Positions 52,904 through 61,030 of a DNA stretch of 61,151 bases are shown one piece after another (the first letter of the stretch is position 1; each line of letters starts with the position of its first letter). The DNA is from Haloarculaceae archaeon. GTDB lineage: Archaea; Halobacteriota; Halobacteria; Halobacteriales; Haloarculaceae. The notes under the pieces were generated by a model. It made no database searches. It had not been told where the DNA came from and worked only from the letters and a program-made list of their open reading frames with translations. The stretch lies in NCBI GenBank assembly GCA_007122455.1, contig SKTU01000010.1, positions 1 through 61,151 of the forward strand. Reading direction: 5' to 3'. The position numbers were made by a program, and so were the translations under genes.

Positions 52904-53716
52904 GTGGCGCTTCGTCGGTTACTCAGATCGAGCGTTCCCCGCTCGGATATCGAGGCGATCGCAGCGGAAGTGAGCCGCCGCTACGGCGGCAGCTCCAGCG
53001 AGGTCACGCTTCTGGAGGCGGACAACTGGCTGTCGGTGCCCTGCGTCGTCGACGACCGCTGGTTCGTGAAGGTGATCGCCGACCAGCACACCGTGATGCA
53101 CGCCCTGCTGACGGCGAGTCGGAACATCGGGGCGTTCAGCGCCGGAACGGAGGGTTTCTTCGAGCGGTTCGAGACGCCGCTGGCGATGGCCGAACACGAG
53201 CTCGCGGCGACGCGGCGAATCCGGGAGATCGGTATCAACGCCCCCGAACCGCTCGAGGCGTTCGAGCACGACGGCTACGGCGTCGTCGTACTGGAGTATC
53301 TCCCCTATTTCCGGACGCTGGACGAACTGAGCGCCGAAGACGCCAAGCGGTTCGCACCGAGACTGTTCGGCGCACTTCGGCAGATGCACGGGGCCGGCTT
53401 CGCTCACGGCGACCTTCGAGCGGAGAACGTGCTGATCGCACCGGCCGAGACCGACGGGCTGGATCTCTACTTCATCGACGCGACGCGGGTCCGCGACGAC
53501 GCGATCGACGACGCCCGCGCCTACGATCTCGCGTGCGCGCTCGGTTCGCTCGAGCCGCTCGTCGGGGCATCGCCGGCCGTCGCCGCGGCGCTGGAGTATT
53601 ACCGCCCCGTGGAGCTACTCGCGGCCCGAGAGTTCCTCGATTTCGTCGGCATGCGACCGGATCACGACTTCGACGCGACGCTCGTGAAGGGAGAGATCGA
53701 GAAGGCGGCCGCGTAG
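52904..53716 (+). CDS. RIO-type atypical protein kinase
   Basis: 270 residues from a GTG. The core is a lysine WFVKVIAD (Lys56), the catalytic loop HGDLRAENVLI (168-178) and the metal-binding FIDATRV (Asp192), which fits RIO kinases better than classical protein kinases. The usual glycine-rich P-loop before Lys56 is not clear (LEADNWLSVP). RIO1/RIO2 act in ribosome assembly; this may be a divergent paralogue, possibly an inactive pseudokinase. Upstream TATA box at 52871-52880. Confidence 0.75.
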   Translation: MALRRLLRSSVPRSDIEAIAAEVSRRYGGSSSEVTLLEADNWLSVPCVVDDRWFVKVIADQHTVMHALLTASRNIGAFSAGTEGFFERFETPLAMAEHELAATRRIREIGINAPEPLEAFEHDGYGVVVLEYLPYFRTLDELSAEDAKRFAPRLFGALRQMHGAGFAHGDLRAENVLIAPAETDGLDLYFIDATRVRDDAIDDARAYDLACALGSLEPLVGASPAVAAALEYYRPVELLAAREFLDFVGMRPDHDFDATLVKGEIEKAAA

Positions 53717-53726
53717 CGGTTGGCCA

Positions 53727-53736
53727 CACTTATACG
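53727..53736 (+). promoter_or_regulatory. TATA box of aldehyde dehydrogenase gene
   Basis: CACTTATACG lies 23-32 nt before the ATG at 53759. Confidence 0.5.
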
Positions 53737-53758
53737 TTGGTAACGTAAATATTGCCGC

Positions 53759-55270
53759 ATGGCCGAATACGACCACTATATAAACGGCGAGTGGGTTTCC
53801 GGTGACGGCGACGCCTTCGAAAGTTACAATCCGGCGACGGGGGAGTCGCTCGGGTCGTTCCCACGCGGAACCGACGGCGAGGTCGACCGCGCCCTCGCGG
53901 CAGCGGACGACGCCTTCGAGGAGTGGCGGGAGCTCTCCTACATCGACCGCGCGGAGTATCTCTGGGAGATCTACCACGAGCTCCGGGAGCGGACTGACGA
54001 GCTCGCGGAGATCGTCACGAAGGAGTGCGGCAAGGAGATCGCCGAAGGGCGAGCCGACGTCGTCGAGGCCTACCACATGGTCGAGTGGGCGGCCTCCGAC
54101 GCCCGCAGGCCCCACGGCGACGTGGTTCCGTCCGAGATTCCCGCGAAGGACGCCTACATGCGCCGCAAGCCCCGTGGCGTCGTTGGCTGCATCACGCCGT
54201 GGAACTTCCCGGTCGCGATCCCGTTTTGGCACATGGCGGTGACGCTCATGGAGGGCAACACCGTCGTCTGGAAGCCGGCCGAACAGACCCCGTGGTGCGG
54301 CCAGATCATCGCCGAGATGTTCGCCGACACGGGGATTCCGTCGGGCGTCTTCAACATGGTGCAGGGGTACGGCGACGCCGGCGCCCGGATCGTCGACGAC
54401 GAGCGCGTCGGCACGGTACTCTTCACCGGGAGCGCCGAGGTCGGCCACTCGATCGCCGATCAGGTCGGCGGCGAACCCGGAAAGCTCGCGGCGTGCGAGA
54501 TGGGCGGCAAAAACGCCATCGTCATCACCGAGTCGGCCGACCTCGACATCGCGGTCCACTCGGCGGTGATGTCGTCGTTCAAGACGACGGGGCAGCGCTG
54601 CGTCTCCTCCGAGCGACTCGTCGTCCACACGGACGTCTACGAGGAGTTCAAGGAGCGGTTCGTCGACGTCGCGTCCCGGATCTCCGTCGGCGACCCCCTC
54701 GACGAGGACACGTTCATGGGTCCGCTCGCCGACGCCAGTCAGGTCGAGAAGTTCAACAGATACAACGACCTCGCTCGCCAGGAGGGCGGAAACGTGCTCG
54801 TCGACCGCAGCGAACTCGACGACGACGAGATCCCCGAGGGGCACGAGGGAGGCCACTGGGTCGGTCCGTTCGTCTACGAGATCGAATACGACCCCGGACA
54901 CCGCTGCCTGAAAGAGGAAGTGTTCGCACCGCACGTCGCCCTCGTCGAGTACGAGGGTGACGTCGACCGGGCGATCGAGATACACAACGACACGCCGTAC
55001 GGACTCGCAGGCGCGATCGTCAGCGAGGACTACCGGCAGATCAACCGGTTCCGCGACCGGGCCGAGGTCGGACTCGCCTACGGGAACCTCCCGTGCATCG
55101 GTGCCGAGGTCCAGCTCCCGTTCGGCGGCGTGAAGAAATCCGGCAACGGCTACCCGTCGGCTCGCGAGGTCATCGAGGCGGTCACCGAGCGAACAGCGTG
55201 GACGCTGAACAACGACAAGGACATCCAGATGGCACAGGGGCTCTCGGCGGACATCAAAACGGACGAGTAG
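53759..55270 (+). CDS. NAD(P)-dependent aldehyde dehydrogenase
   Basis: 503 residues. The catalytic triad region is visible: TPWNFPVAIPF with Asn149, CEMGGKN with Glu247 and GQRCVSSER with Cys281. GxTxxG-type cofactor loop FTGSAEVGHSIADQ. Oxidation of a short or amino-aldehyde is likely; candidates are 2,5-dioxovalerate or succinate-semialdehyde type, but the substrate is not fixed by sequence. The long minus-strand frame through this gene is a coding shadow. TATA box at 53727-53736. Confidence 0.94.
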   Translation: MAEYDHYINGEWVSGDGDAFESYNPATGESLGSFPRGTDGEVDRALAAADDAFEEWRELSYIDRAEYLWEIYHELRERTDELAEIVTKECGKEIAEGRADVVEAYHMVEWAASDARRPHGDVVPSEIPAKDAYMRRKPRGVVGCITPWNFPVAIPFWHMAVTLMEGNTVVWKPAEQTPWCGQIIAEMFADTGIPSGVFNMVQGYGDAGARIVDDERVGTVLFTGSAEVGHSIADQVGGEPGKLAACEMGGKNAIVITESADLDIAVHSAVMSSFKTTGQRCVSSERLVVHTDVYEEFKERFVDVASRISVGDPLDEDTFMGPLADASQVEKFNRYNDLARQEGGNVLVDRSELDDDEIPEGHEGGHWVGPFVYEIEYDPGHRCLKEEVFAPHVALVEYEGDVDRAIEIHNDTPYGLAGAIVSEDYRQINRFRDRAEVGLAYGNLPCIGAEVQLPFGGVKKSGNGYPSAREVIEAVTERTAWTLNNDKDIQMAQGLSADIKTDE

Positions 55271-55551
55271 GTCGGTAGTCGAGATCTGTTTTTCACTCGT
55301 CTGAAGCGGGATGGGTCGAACGAATGGCCGCGTCGAGCACCGAGCAGACCCGACGCGACGTGGGTGCGGGCGAATTGTGGCGGATCTTGCCCTCACGACG
55401 AGAAAAGCGTCGGTTGGGCAGTTAGCGTTTCGTCGGGACGACTGATAAACCCTCGTTTCCAGGCCGACCGTCAATCCCCCGACGGCGTGCGTGTCACTGT
55501 CGAGGACGGCGGCTCGATCGAAGTTCGATCGTCGATTGGACCAGTTGAGCG
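55271..55551. other. Intergenic stretch after aldehyde dehydrogenase, includes T-run terminator
   Basis: Soon after the stop, TGTTTTT at 55287-55293 is a plausible archaeal U-tract terminator. The rest is GC-rich with no recognised gene or RNA on either strand. Confidence 0.4.
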
Positions 55552-55974
55552 CTACAGCTCCAGCGCCTTGCGGATCGCGTCTTCGAGGTTGTCGAGTTCC
55601 CCGTCGAGGCGGCGCCGGAAGAACCTCTCGACGCCCGGAAGCTTCCCTTCGACGAGGAAGCGGTTCGTGAGTCGCGTGCCAGTCTCGGTCGGTTCGAGTA
55701 CGTGCTCACCCTGCACGCGCATCGCCCGCGAGCGGCCGACGAACTTCACGTACCGCGGTTCGTCCCGCTCGATCTCCTCTGTTTCGACCGCAACGGTTCG
55801 GTTGATAACGGGAATCGGGAGTTTGACGTGCCACGTCGCGGTACGGTCCCCGGTCGTCTCGAACTCCGTAACGACGCTTATCGGTCGAGCGCGCCGCTCG
55901 GGGTCGGCGATGAACTCCCACACCGCCTCCGGCGGGGCCGAAAGCTCGAAGACGCGCTCGATGCGGACGGTCAT
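55552..55974 (-). CDS. SRPBCC (polyketide cyclase/dehydrase-like) ligand-binding protein
   Basis: 140 residues. TVRIERVFELSAPPEAVWEFIADPERRARPI, then ETTGDRTATWHVKLPIP and TGTRLTNRFLVEGKLPG, and a C-terminal helix FFRRRLDGELDNLEDAIRKAL are the START/SRPBCC fold with a deep hydrophobic cavity. Ligand unknown, perhaps a lipid or quinone. ATG at 55974. Same strand as the following small genes with short gaps. Confidence 0.82.
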   Translation of the reverse strand: MTVRIERVFELSAPPEAVWEFIADPERRARPISVVTEFETTGDRTATWHVKLPIPVINRTVAVETEEIERDEPRYVKFVGRSRAMRVQGEHVLEPTETGTRLTNRFLVEGKLPGVERFFRRRLDGELDNLEDAIRKALEL

Positions 55975-56032
55975 TGACGGGACGACGAGTGGTAGTGATA
56001 AAAGAGCGGCTATTCCGGCGGCAGCCTCGCGC

Positions 56033-56257
56033 TCACTCGGGGGTAACGCGCCACGTGGTCGAGCGTGCTCGCGACCACTTTTCGATGTCGACGTCGGTCG
56101 ACTGCTCTGCGAGTTTCGGGAGACGAACGCCGACCTGCTTGGCGGTGAGGCCGATCGCGTCGGCGATGTGTTTCGCGCGGAAGTAGCGGTCACCGCCGTT
56201 GGCCCGGTCGCGCAGGTACGCGAGGATGCGCTCGTCCTCCTCGCTGAATTCGCTCAT
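56033..56257 (-). CDS. Small winged-helix haloarchaeal protein
   Basis: 74 residues. EEDERILAYLRDRANGG, AKHIADAIGLTAKQVGVRL and KLAEQSTDVDIEKW give a single winged helix. Haloarchaeal DUF-type regulator of unknown target; TATA-like GTTTAAGC (minus strand, 56280-56287) lies 23-30 nt upstream of the ATG. It is between the SRPBCC gene and a small membrane protein gene. Confidence 0.72.
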   Translation of the reverse strand: MSEFSEEDERILAYLRDRANGGDRYFRAKHIADAIGLTAKQVGVRLPKLAEQSTDVDIEKWSRARSTTWRVTPE

Positions 56258-56300
56258 GGTAGACGTACGTCGTCGATAGGCTTAAACGTGGCTTCCGGAG

Positions 56301-56489
56301 TCACGCGTAAACGTGGTACGCGGCGACGGCGAGCGAGCCGGCGATCATCGCGACGGCGAAGGAGCCACCGGCAGCCATTTGATCGCCCGCCATTCCGTAG
56401 GCGGCCATGCCGAGGGAACCGATGACGGCGACGGCGCCGAAGAGTAATCCGAGGCCGACGGCCCTGTCGGAGGCGGATGCAGTTTCCAT
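56301..56489 (-). CDS. Small two-helix membrane protein
   Basis: 62 residues with GLGLLFGAVAVIGSLGMAAYG and FAVAMIAGSLAVAAYHVYA as two membrane helices and a short Asn/Asp-poor loop. No known function. Divergent from the LEA14-like gene, with the two starts 86 nt apart. Confidence 0.6.
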   Translation of the reverse strand: METASASDRAVGLGLLFGAVAVIGSLGMAAYGMAGDQMAAGGSFAVAMIAGSLAVAAYHVYA

Positions 56490-56575
56490 ACGCGACCGTA
56501 CGCCAGCCCGAACATAAATCCCGCCGTTCGCGCTCGGCCAAAGCGTATTTGCGGTTCGGCCGTTTCACCGGAGAT

Positions 56576-57739
56576 ATGGACGGCCGTGCGCTGGTGGGAC
56601 TCGGGAGGCTACAGCTCGTCGCAGCCATCGTCGGGATCGTCATCGTCTCGCTCCTCGCCGCCGTCGGACTGGGCGCCATCGGCGCCCCGTCAGTCGAATC
56701 GGTCGACAACCGGTTCGGCGACGTCGACGAGAACGCGACGATCGTCGAGACGGATCTACTCGTCCACAACCCCAATCCGATCGGCGTCCAGCTCGGCGAC
56801 ACGACGATCAACTACACCGTCTACATGAACGACGTCGAGATGGCGACGGGCGGTCGCGAGGGGCTCTCGATCGACCGCGGGAACTCGACGCTCGCCTTCG
56901 AAACCGAGATGGACAACCGAGCGATCCCGCCGTGGTGGGTGAGCCACGTCGACGGCGGCGAGCGAACGGCGGTGACGATCGACGCCACGGTCGAAACCTC
57001 GCTGCTCGGCGAGCGGGCGTTCGACTTCACGCAGGAGCGAGAGGTCGAGACGGACATCATCGGTGCGTTCAACTCCGAGGAAACTCGCGAAGTCAACGCC
57101 GACGACCCGCCGCCGACGACGTCGAACCCGATCCTCTACGTCAACGAGACCCGCGCCGAGTGGGGTGCGGTGACGGACGCCGAGACGCCGATCGAGATGG
57201 AGTTCGACGTGTACAATCCACAGACTGAGCCGTACGCGATCACGGAGATCGGCTACGAGATCACGATGAACGGCGTCGACGTCGGGGAGGGGGCGACCGA
57301 CCGTGAGTACGTCATCCCCGGGGGAACGACCGAGACCGTCGAAACCGAAGCGGTGATCCGAAACGACCGACTCGACGACTGGTGGGTGACGCACCTGCAG
57401 AACGACGAGGTGACGGAGCTCCGAATCGAGTTCGACGCAGTCGTCGAGCTCCCGACCGGGACGGAGATCCGCGTGCCGCTCGAGGAGTTGACCTACGAGC
57501 GGACGATCGAGACGGACATCTTCGACAACAGGGACGACGACAGATCTCCCGAGGAGACGGACGGGGAGAGCGACGGGACGCCGACGCCCGATGGGGAAAC
57601 CGAGACGGAGACGCCGACGCCCGATGGAGACGACGAAGAGGAGACGGAGACGCCAACACCGACGCCCGACGATGACGATGACGATGACGACGAAGAAGAC
57701 GACGAAGGGGACGATGGCGACGACGGTGGACTCCTCTAA
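56576..57739 (+). CDS. LEA14-like (WHy) surface protein with acidic tail
   Basis: 387 residues. A membrane helix at about 13-37 (LVAAIVGIVIVSLLAAVGLG) is followed by two LEA14/WHy domains (about 40-155 and 190-320) with the typical LLVHNPNPIGVQLGDTTINY and FDVYNPQTEPYAITEIGYEI. The C-terminus is a linker of TPTPDG repeats and Asp/Glu runs (from about 340). WHy domains occur in desiccation-related proteins. ATG at 56576, with TATA-like GCGTATTTGC at 56543-56552, 24-33 nt upstream. Confidence 0.8.
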   Translation: MDGRALVGLGRLQLVAAIVGIVIVSLLAAVGLGAIGAPSVESVDNRFGDVDENATIVETDLLVHNPNPIGVQLGDTTINYTVYMNDVEMATGGREGLSIDRGNSTLAFETEMDNRAIPPWWVSHVDGGERTAVTIDATVETSLLGERAFDFTQEREVETDIIGAFNSEETREVNADDPPPTTSNPILYVNETRAEWGAVTDAETPIEMEFDVYNPQTEPYAITEIGYEITMNGVDVGEGATDREYVIPGGTTETVETEAVIRNDRLDDWWVTHLQNDEVTELRIEFDAVVELPTGTEIRVPLEELTYERTIETDIFDNRDDDRSPEETDGESDGTPTPDGETETETPTPDGDDEEETETPTPTPDDDDDDDDEEDDEGDDGDDGGLL

Positions 57740-57740
57740 T

Positions 57741-57805
57741 GTTCCATATCTTCCCGGTAGCCGGTACGCTTATACTGCCGGCTACCGACTCGTTGAATAT
57801 GGAAC
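57741..57805. repeat. Nested perfect inverted repeats around a TATA box and an ATG
   Basis: Outer arms GTTCCATAT (57741-57749) and ATATGGAAC (57797-57805); inner arms GGTAGCCGG (57756-57764) and CCGGCTACC (57778-57786). Both pairs are perfect reverse complements. The 13-nt centre TACGCTTATACTG carries the TATA box, and the right outer arm contains the ATG at 57799. This could be an operator, a cruciform, an RNA hairpin or the trace of a small mobile element. Confidence 0.8.
57767..57776 (+). promoter_or_regulatory. TATA box inside the nested inverted repeat
   Basis: CGCTTATACT lies 23-32 nt before ATG 57799, the same leaderless spacing as at other genes in the window. That ATG reads only 14 codons before a stop; the conserved gene is in another frame. 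Confidence 0.5.
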
Positions 57806-57877
57806 GGAGTACTCACTCTCCGGATCGAGTTCTCGACGAGTAACGTCTCCGCTGTACCCGACGGCGACGGCATCGCC

Positions 57878-58279
57878 GTGACGATCGACGGCGAAACCCA
57901 CCAGTTATCCCGCGAAGCCGCGACCGCGCTGAGCGACGCGCTCGACGAGGCGGCGGTTTCGACGGAGGAGTTCTTCCGCACCGCCGGCACGCATCGAGCG
58001 GACGGCAGCTACGTCGTCTCCCGGCGAGGCGCCGACTCGGCGGGCAACGAGAAAGTGTTCGACTCCTTCGACCGACTGCGCCGCCTCTACGAGCGGCTCC
58101 CCGAGGAGTTCGACGCCGAGGCGGTGGGACGAACCGGGATCACCGGCTCGCGACGCCACATGCTGGTTCGTCACTTCGCCGAGCATCCGGCGTTCGACTG
58201 CACGACGACGTCGCAGAGTCCGCTGCGAGTGATAAAGCAGGAACCGATGGCGGCGGAGGAGCCCGTGACGGCGGACTGA
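57878..58279 (+). CDS. Conserved haloarchaeal protein; annotated start uncertain, possible start-region frameshift
   Basis: 133 residues from GTG 57878, but the same frame stays open back to 57797 and gives protein-like sequence upstream (VLTLRIEFSTSNVSAVPDGD), so the GTG is probably internal. No ATG, GTG or TTG exists in that frame between the TGA at 57794-57796 and 57878. The TATA box at 57767-57776 points to ATG 57799, which is shifted by one base and stops after 14 codons. The body (ETHQLSREAATALSDAL, RADGSYVVSRRGADSAGNEK) is of a haloarchaeal family without known function. Confidence 0.6.
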   Translation: MTIDGETHQLSREAATALSDALDEAAVSTEEFFRTAGTHRADGSYVVSRRGADSAGNEKVFDSFDRLRRLYERLPEEFDAEAVGRTGITGSRRHMLVRHFAEHPAFDCTTTSQSPLRVIKQEPMAAEEPVTAD

Positions 58280-58287
58280 TCGGCGGC

Positions 58288-59661
58288 TCAGTACTTCGGT
58301 TCTGCCCCGGTCAGTTCGTACAGTTCCTCCATCAGGCCGTCCCGGCGGTCGACCCACGCGTCGAACCCGTCCGGCGAGTCGGGGTAGTCGTCGTAGATCC
58401 CCTTCAGGCGGCTGGCGAGATCGTTCACCCGCTTTAGCTCCAGCAGCGTCCGCCAGTGGCCGAACGTGCCGACCGCGGTCTTGAGCTTCAGCGGGAGGCT
58501 CATCGACGTGGTCCCCTCCGTCGCGAGGGCCTCCGCGAGCGGTTGTCCCGGCAGAGAGCTGATGATGTCCGTGATCGCGTCGACGTCGTACGTTCCGGCC
58601 CAGATGTTGAACAGGTCCATCGCCGCGAACCGCTTTCCGAAGTCGGTCTGGACGCGGTGGTTGTACCCCCAGAGGGCGGCCTCGCTCACGTCGCCGTCGG
58701 CGATCGCCTCGATCGCCTCCTGTCCGGCCCAGTGGCCGGCCTTCGCTGCGCCCGGGATCCCGCCGCCGGTGCAGGGGTTGACGTGAGCGGCAGCGTCACC
58801 GACGGCGACGAATCCCGGCGCGATCGCCGAGTCGTACGGCCGTCGCGTCGGCAGGGCGGCGCCGAGTTTGTCCCTCACCGTGGCGTTCCGGAACTCCGGA
58901 CGGTTCCGGAGATCCCGCCGTAATTCCGCGACGAGTTTGACGGGAGGCTTGTTCATCTGAAATCCCAGACCGACGTTGACCTCCGTCTCCGTGCGCGGGA
59001 AATACCAGAGATAGCCGAGTTCCGCGGTCGGTTTGAAGACGATCGCGTCGGCGAAATCGACGGGATCGGGGGTTTCGACGATCTCGCGGTACGCCGAGCA
59101 GAACTGCGAGTAGCGAACGTTCGTGTCGAACGTCGTCTCCGAGAGGTCGGTCCGATCCTGCAGGACCGAAAGCGAGCCGGCGGCGTCGACGACGACGTCG
59201 GCCGCGTACTCCTCGACGGAGCCGCGTCGCGTGGCGGTGACACCGGTGACTCGACCGTCGTCGCTCTGAACGACGTCGGCGACGACCGTCCCGTATTGAA
59301 CCTCCGCACCGGCTCGGGCAGCCTCCTCCAGCAACACCTCGCCGTACCGCTTGCGGTCGACGATCGAGCCGCTCCGCTCGCCGAACGGGATCTCGATGTC
59401 GTCACCTTTCGGGTTCTCGAAGACGGCTCGACGGATGTTCTCGTTCGTAAACGACTCCTCGCGGAGATAGTCGAGATCGATGATGTCCGGAAACGTACTC
59501 TTTCCCTTGATCGCGTCCCCGCACGCGATATTGCCGCCGTCCTCCTCGGGTTTCCGTTCGAGGAGCGCGACGTCGAGGCCCGCCCGGGCGACCGTCGCGG
59601 CGGCAAAACAGCCCGCGGTACCACCCCCCACGACGACGACGTCGTACGATCTGGCTGGCAT
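58288..59661 (-). CDS. Geranylgeranyl reductase family flavoprotein
   Basis: 457 residues. The N-terminal FAD motif VVVVGGGTAGCFAAATVARAG, the ERKP end of the first Rossmann beta strand, GGNIACGDAIKG and the later VAVGDAAAHVNPCTGGGIPG match digeranylgeranylglycerophospholipid reductases, which saturate archaeal lipid isoprenoid chains. The hydride donor may be reduced ferredoxin or F420H2. Haloarchaea carry several paralogues, so this one's substrate (lipid, menaquinone or carotenoid chain) is uncertain. A strong TATA box is at 59685-59693. Confidence 0.88.
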   Translation of the reverse strand: MPARSYDVVVVGGGTAGCFAAATVARAGLDVALLERKPEEDGGNIACGDAIKGKSTFPDIIDLDYLREESFTNENIRRAVFENPKGDDIEIPFGERSGSIVDRKRYGEVLLEEAARAGAEVQYGTVVADVVQSDDGRVTGVTATRRGSVEEYAADVVVDAAGSLSVLQDRTDLSETTFDTNVRYSQFCSAYREIVETPDPVDFADAIVFKPTAELGYLWYFPRTETEVNVGLGFQMNKPPVKLVAELRRDLRNRPEFRNATVRDKLGAALPTRRPYDSAIAPGFVAVGDAAAHVNPCTGGGIPGAAKAGHWAGQEAIEAIADGDVSEAALWGYNHRVQTDFGKRFAAMDLFNIWAGTYDVDAITDIISSLPGQPLAEALATEGTTSMSLPLKLKTAVGTFGHWRTLLELKRVNDLASRLKGIYDDYPDSPDGFDAWVDRRDGLMEELYELTGAEPKY

Positions 59662-59684
59662 GGTTGTCGGTTGACGCCGGTCAG

Positions 59685-59693
59685 TATAAAAAT
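59685..59693 (-). promoter_or_regulatory. TATA box of the geranylgeranyl reductase gene
   Basis: ATTTTTATA on the minus strand lies 24-32 nt upstream of the ATG at 59661. Confidence 0.55.
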
Positions 59694-59703
59694 CAACCCC
59701 CGA

Positions 59704-60879
59704 CTACCCTCGCATCCGCCGTCGGAGCGCCGGCACGGCAACGAGCGTCGTCTCGAGAGCCAGTATCGCGACCAGGAGCCCGAAGGCGGTTGCCCACCCA
59801 GCCACGTCGGCGAGGACGCCGACGGCGACGCTCCCCGTCGCCCCCAGGAGCATGTACACCGTCCGAACCAGCCCGAACCCGGCCGCCCGTTCGTCCTCGC
59901 TGAGCACGTCGATGAACCGCGACTGAATCGGGGCGCCCCACGACATCGAAACGCCGACGACGACAGTCGCGACCGCGATGACGGCGGTTCCGCCTCCCAC
60001 GACGAGCGTCCCATAGCCGACGACGCCGAGTGCGAAGGCGAACGCAGCGGTCTCGTCGCGGCCGATTCTATCCGAGATACCGCCCATCAACGGCTGAGTC
60101 GTCCCGTGAACGACGAAGTACGCTGAGAAGAGCAGGCTCGCGAGCGCCGCCGAGTAACCGTGGTATCCGATGAGAAACGCCGGTAGGAAGGAGGCGGTCG
60201 CCTGCCACGTGAAGGCGCCGCCGACGGCGATGAGCGTCGTGTGCGCGATCGCCGGGCGGCCGAGCAGCTCCCGAAGCGGGCCGAACTCGAACCGGGAGCG
60301 CATGGAGAGCTCCGGTTTGGCGGGCGGCGTCGTGCGGATCCGGAGCGCGAACGCCACGAAGATCGGCGCAGCGGCGGCGACGCCGAGCAGCATGGCGACG
60401 CGCCAGCCGTAGCGGGCACCGACGGCCGCGGCGGCAACCGGTGCCACCAGTCCGGCTATCGGACCGCCGGAGACGCGGATCCCGATCGCTCGACCGACCT
60501 GATCGAACTGGCGGGCGAGGAAGGTCGTCGCGACGCTGTAGTGGAGCCCGGCACCGACGCCGAGGACGGCCGCGACGATCGCGAACAGCACGAACGAGGG
60601 CGAGACGGCGAGGAGTAAACAGGAAACCGCGGTGAGACCGACCGACGCGAGGATCACCGTCCGTTCGCCGTAGCGATCCGCGAAAACGCCGCTGGGGAAC
60701 TGGACCAGCGCGTAGGCGGTCCACATCACGGTCAGGGCGAACCCGACCGCACCCGTAGAGACGGAGAACTCGGCCGTGATCGACGGAACCAGCGGGCTGA
60801 TGATCAGTCTCGCGACCATCGTCGCGGTAAACGCGAGCGTACAGAGGGTGAGCACCGTATGGCGATACTGCCAGACCAC
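59704..60879 (-). CDS. Major facilitator superfamily transporter
   Basis: 391 residues with twelve helices. TATMVARLIISPLVPSITAE, ALVQFPSGVFADRYGERTVIL and the second-half motif GGISDRIGRDETAAFAFALG are the repeated MFS loops. It lacks any substrate-specific signature. Same strand as the geranylgeranyl reductase, 42 nt upstream of its start, but the latter's TATA box falls within this gap, so they are probably transcribed separately. Confidence 0.87.
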   Translation of the reverse strand: MVWQYRHTVLTLCTLAFTATMVARLIISPLVPSITAEFSVSTGAVGFALTVMWTAYALVQFPSGVFADRYGERTVILASVGLTAVSCLLLAVSPSFVLFAIVAAVLGVGAGLHYSVATTFLARQFDQVGRAIGIRVSGGPIAGLVAPVAAAAVGARYGWRVAMLLGVAAAAPIFVAFALRIRTTPPAKPELSMRSRFEFGPLRELLGRPAIAHTTLIAVGGAFTWQATASFLPAFLIGYHGYSAALASLLFSAYFVVHGTTQPLMGGISDRIGRDETAAFAFALGVVGYGTLVVGGGTAVIAVATVVVGVSMSWGAPIQSRFIDVLSEDERAAGFGLVRTVYMLLGATGSVAVGVLADVAGWATAFGLLVAILALETTLVAVPALRRRMRG

Positions 60880-61030
60880 GATCGGCGTTTCGGAGGGGCG
60901 AGCAACACCCTTGCGACGGTGACAACTTTCTCCCCGAAATCAACAGTACGTTGATAATTTTCCGTGTGAGATTCCGGATCGGCCGGCCGACGTCCCCAAC
61001 GGTTTAGCCCCAATCAGTCGAACCACCGGC

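Noticed and set aside
53615-55474. 619-codon open frame on the minus strand through the aldehyde dehydrogenase gene
   Set aside because: It runs exactly antisense to a strongly conserved enzyme and has no recognisable domain; high-GC genes commonly create such shadows.
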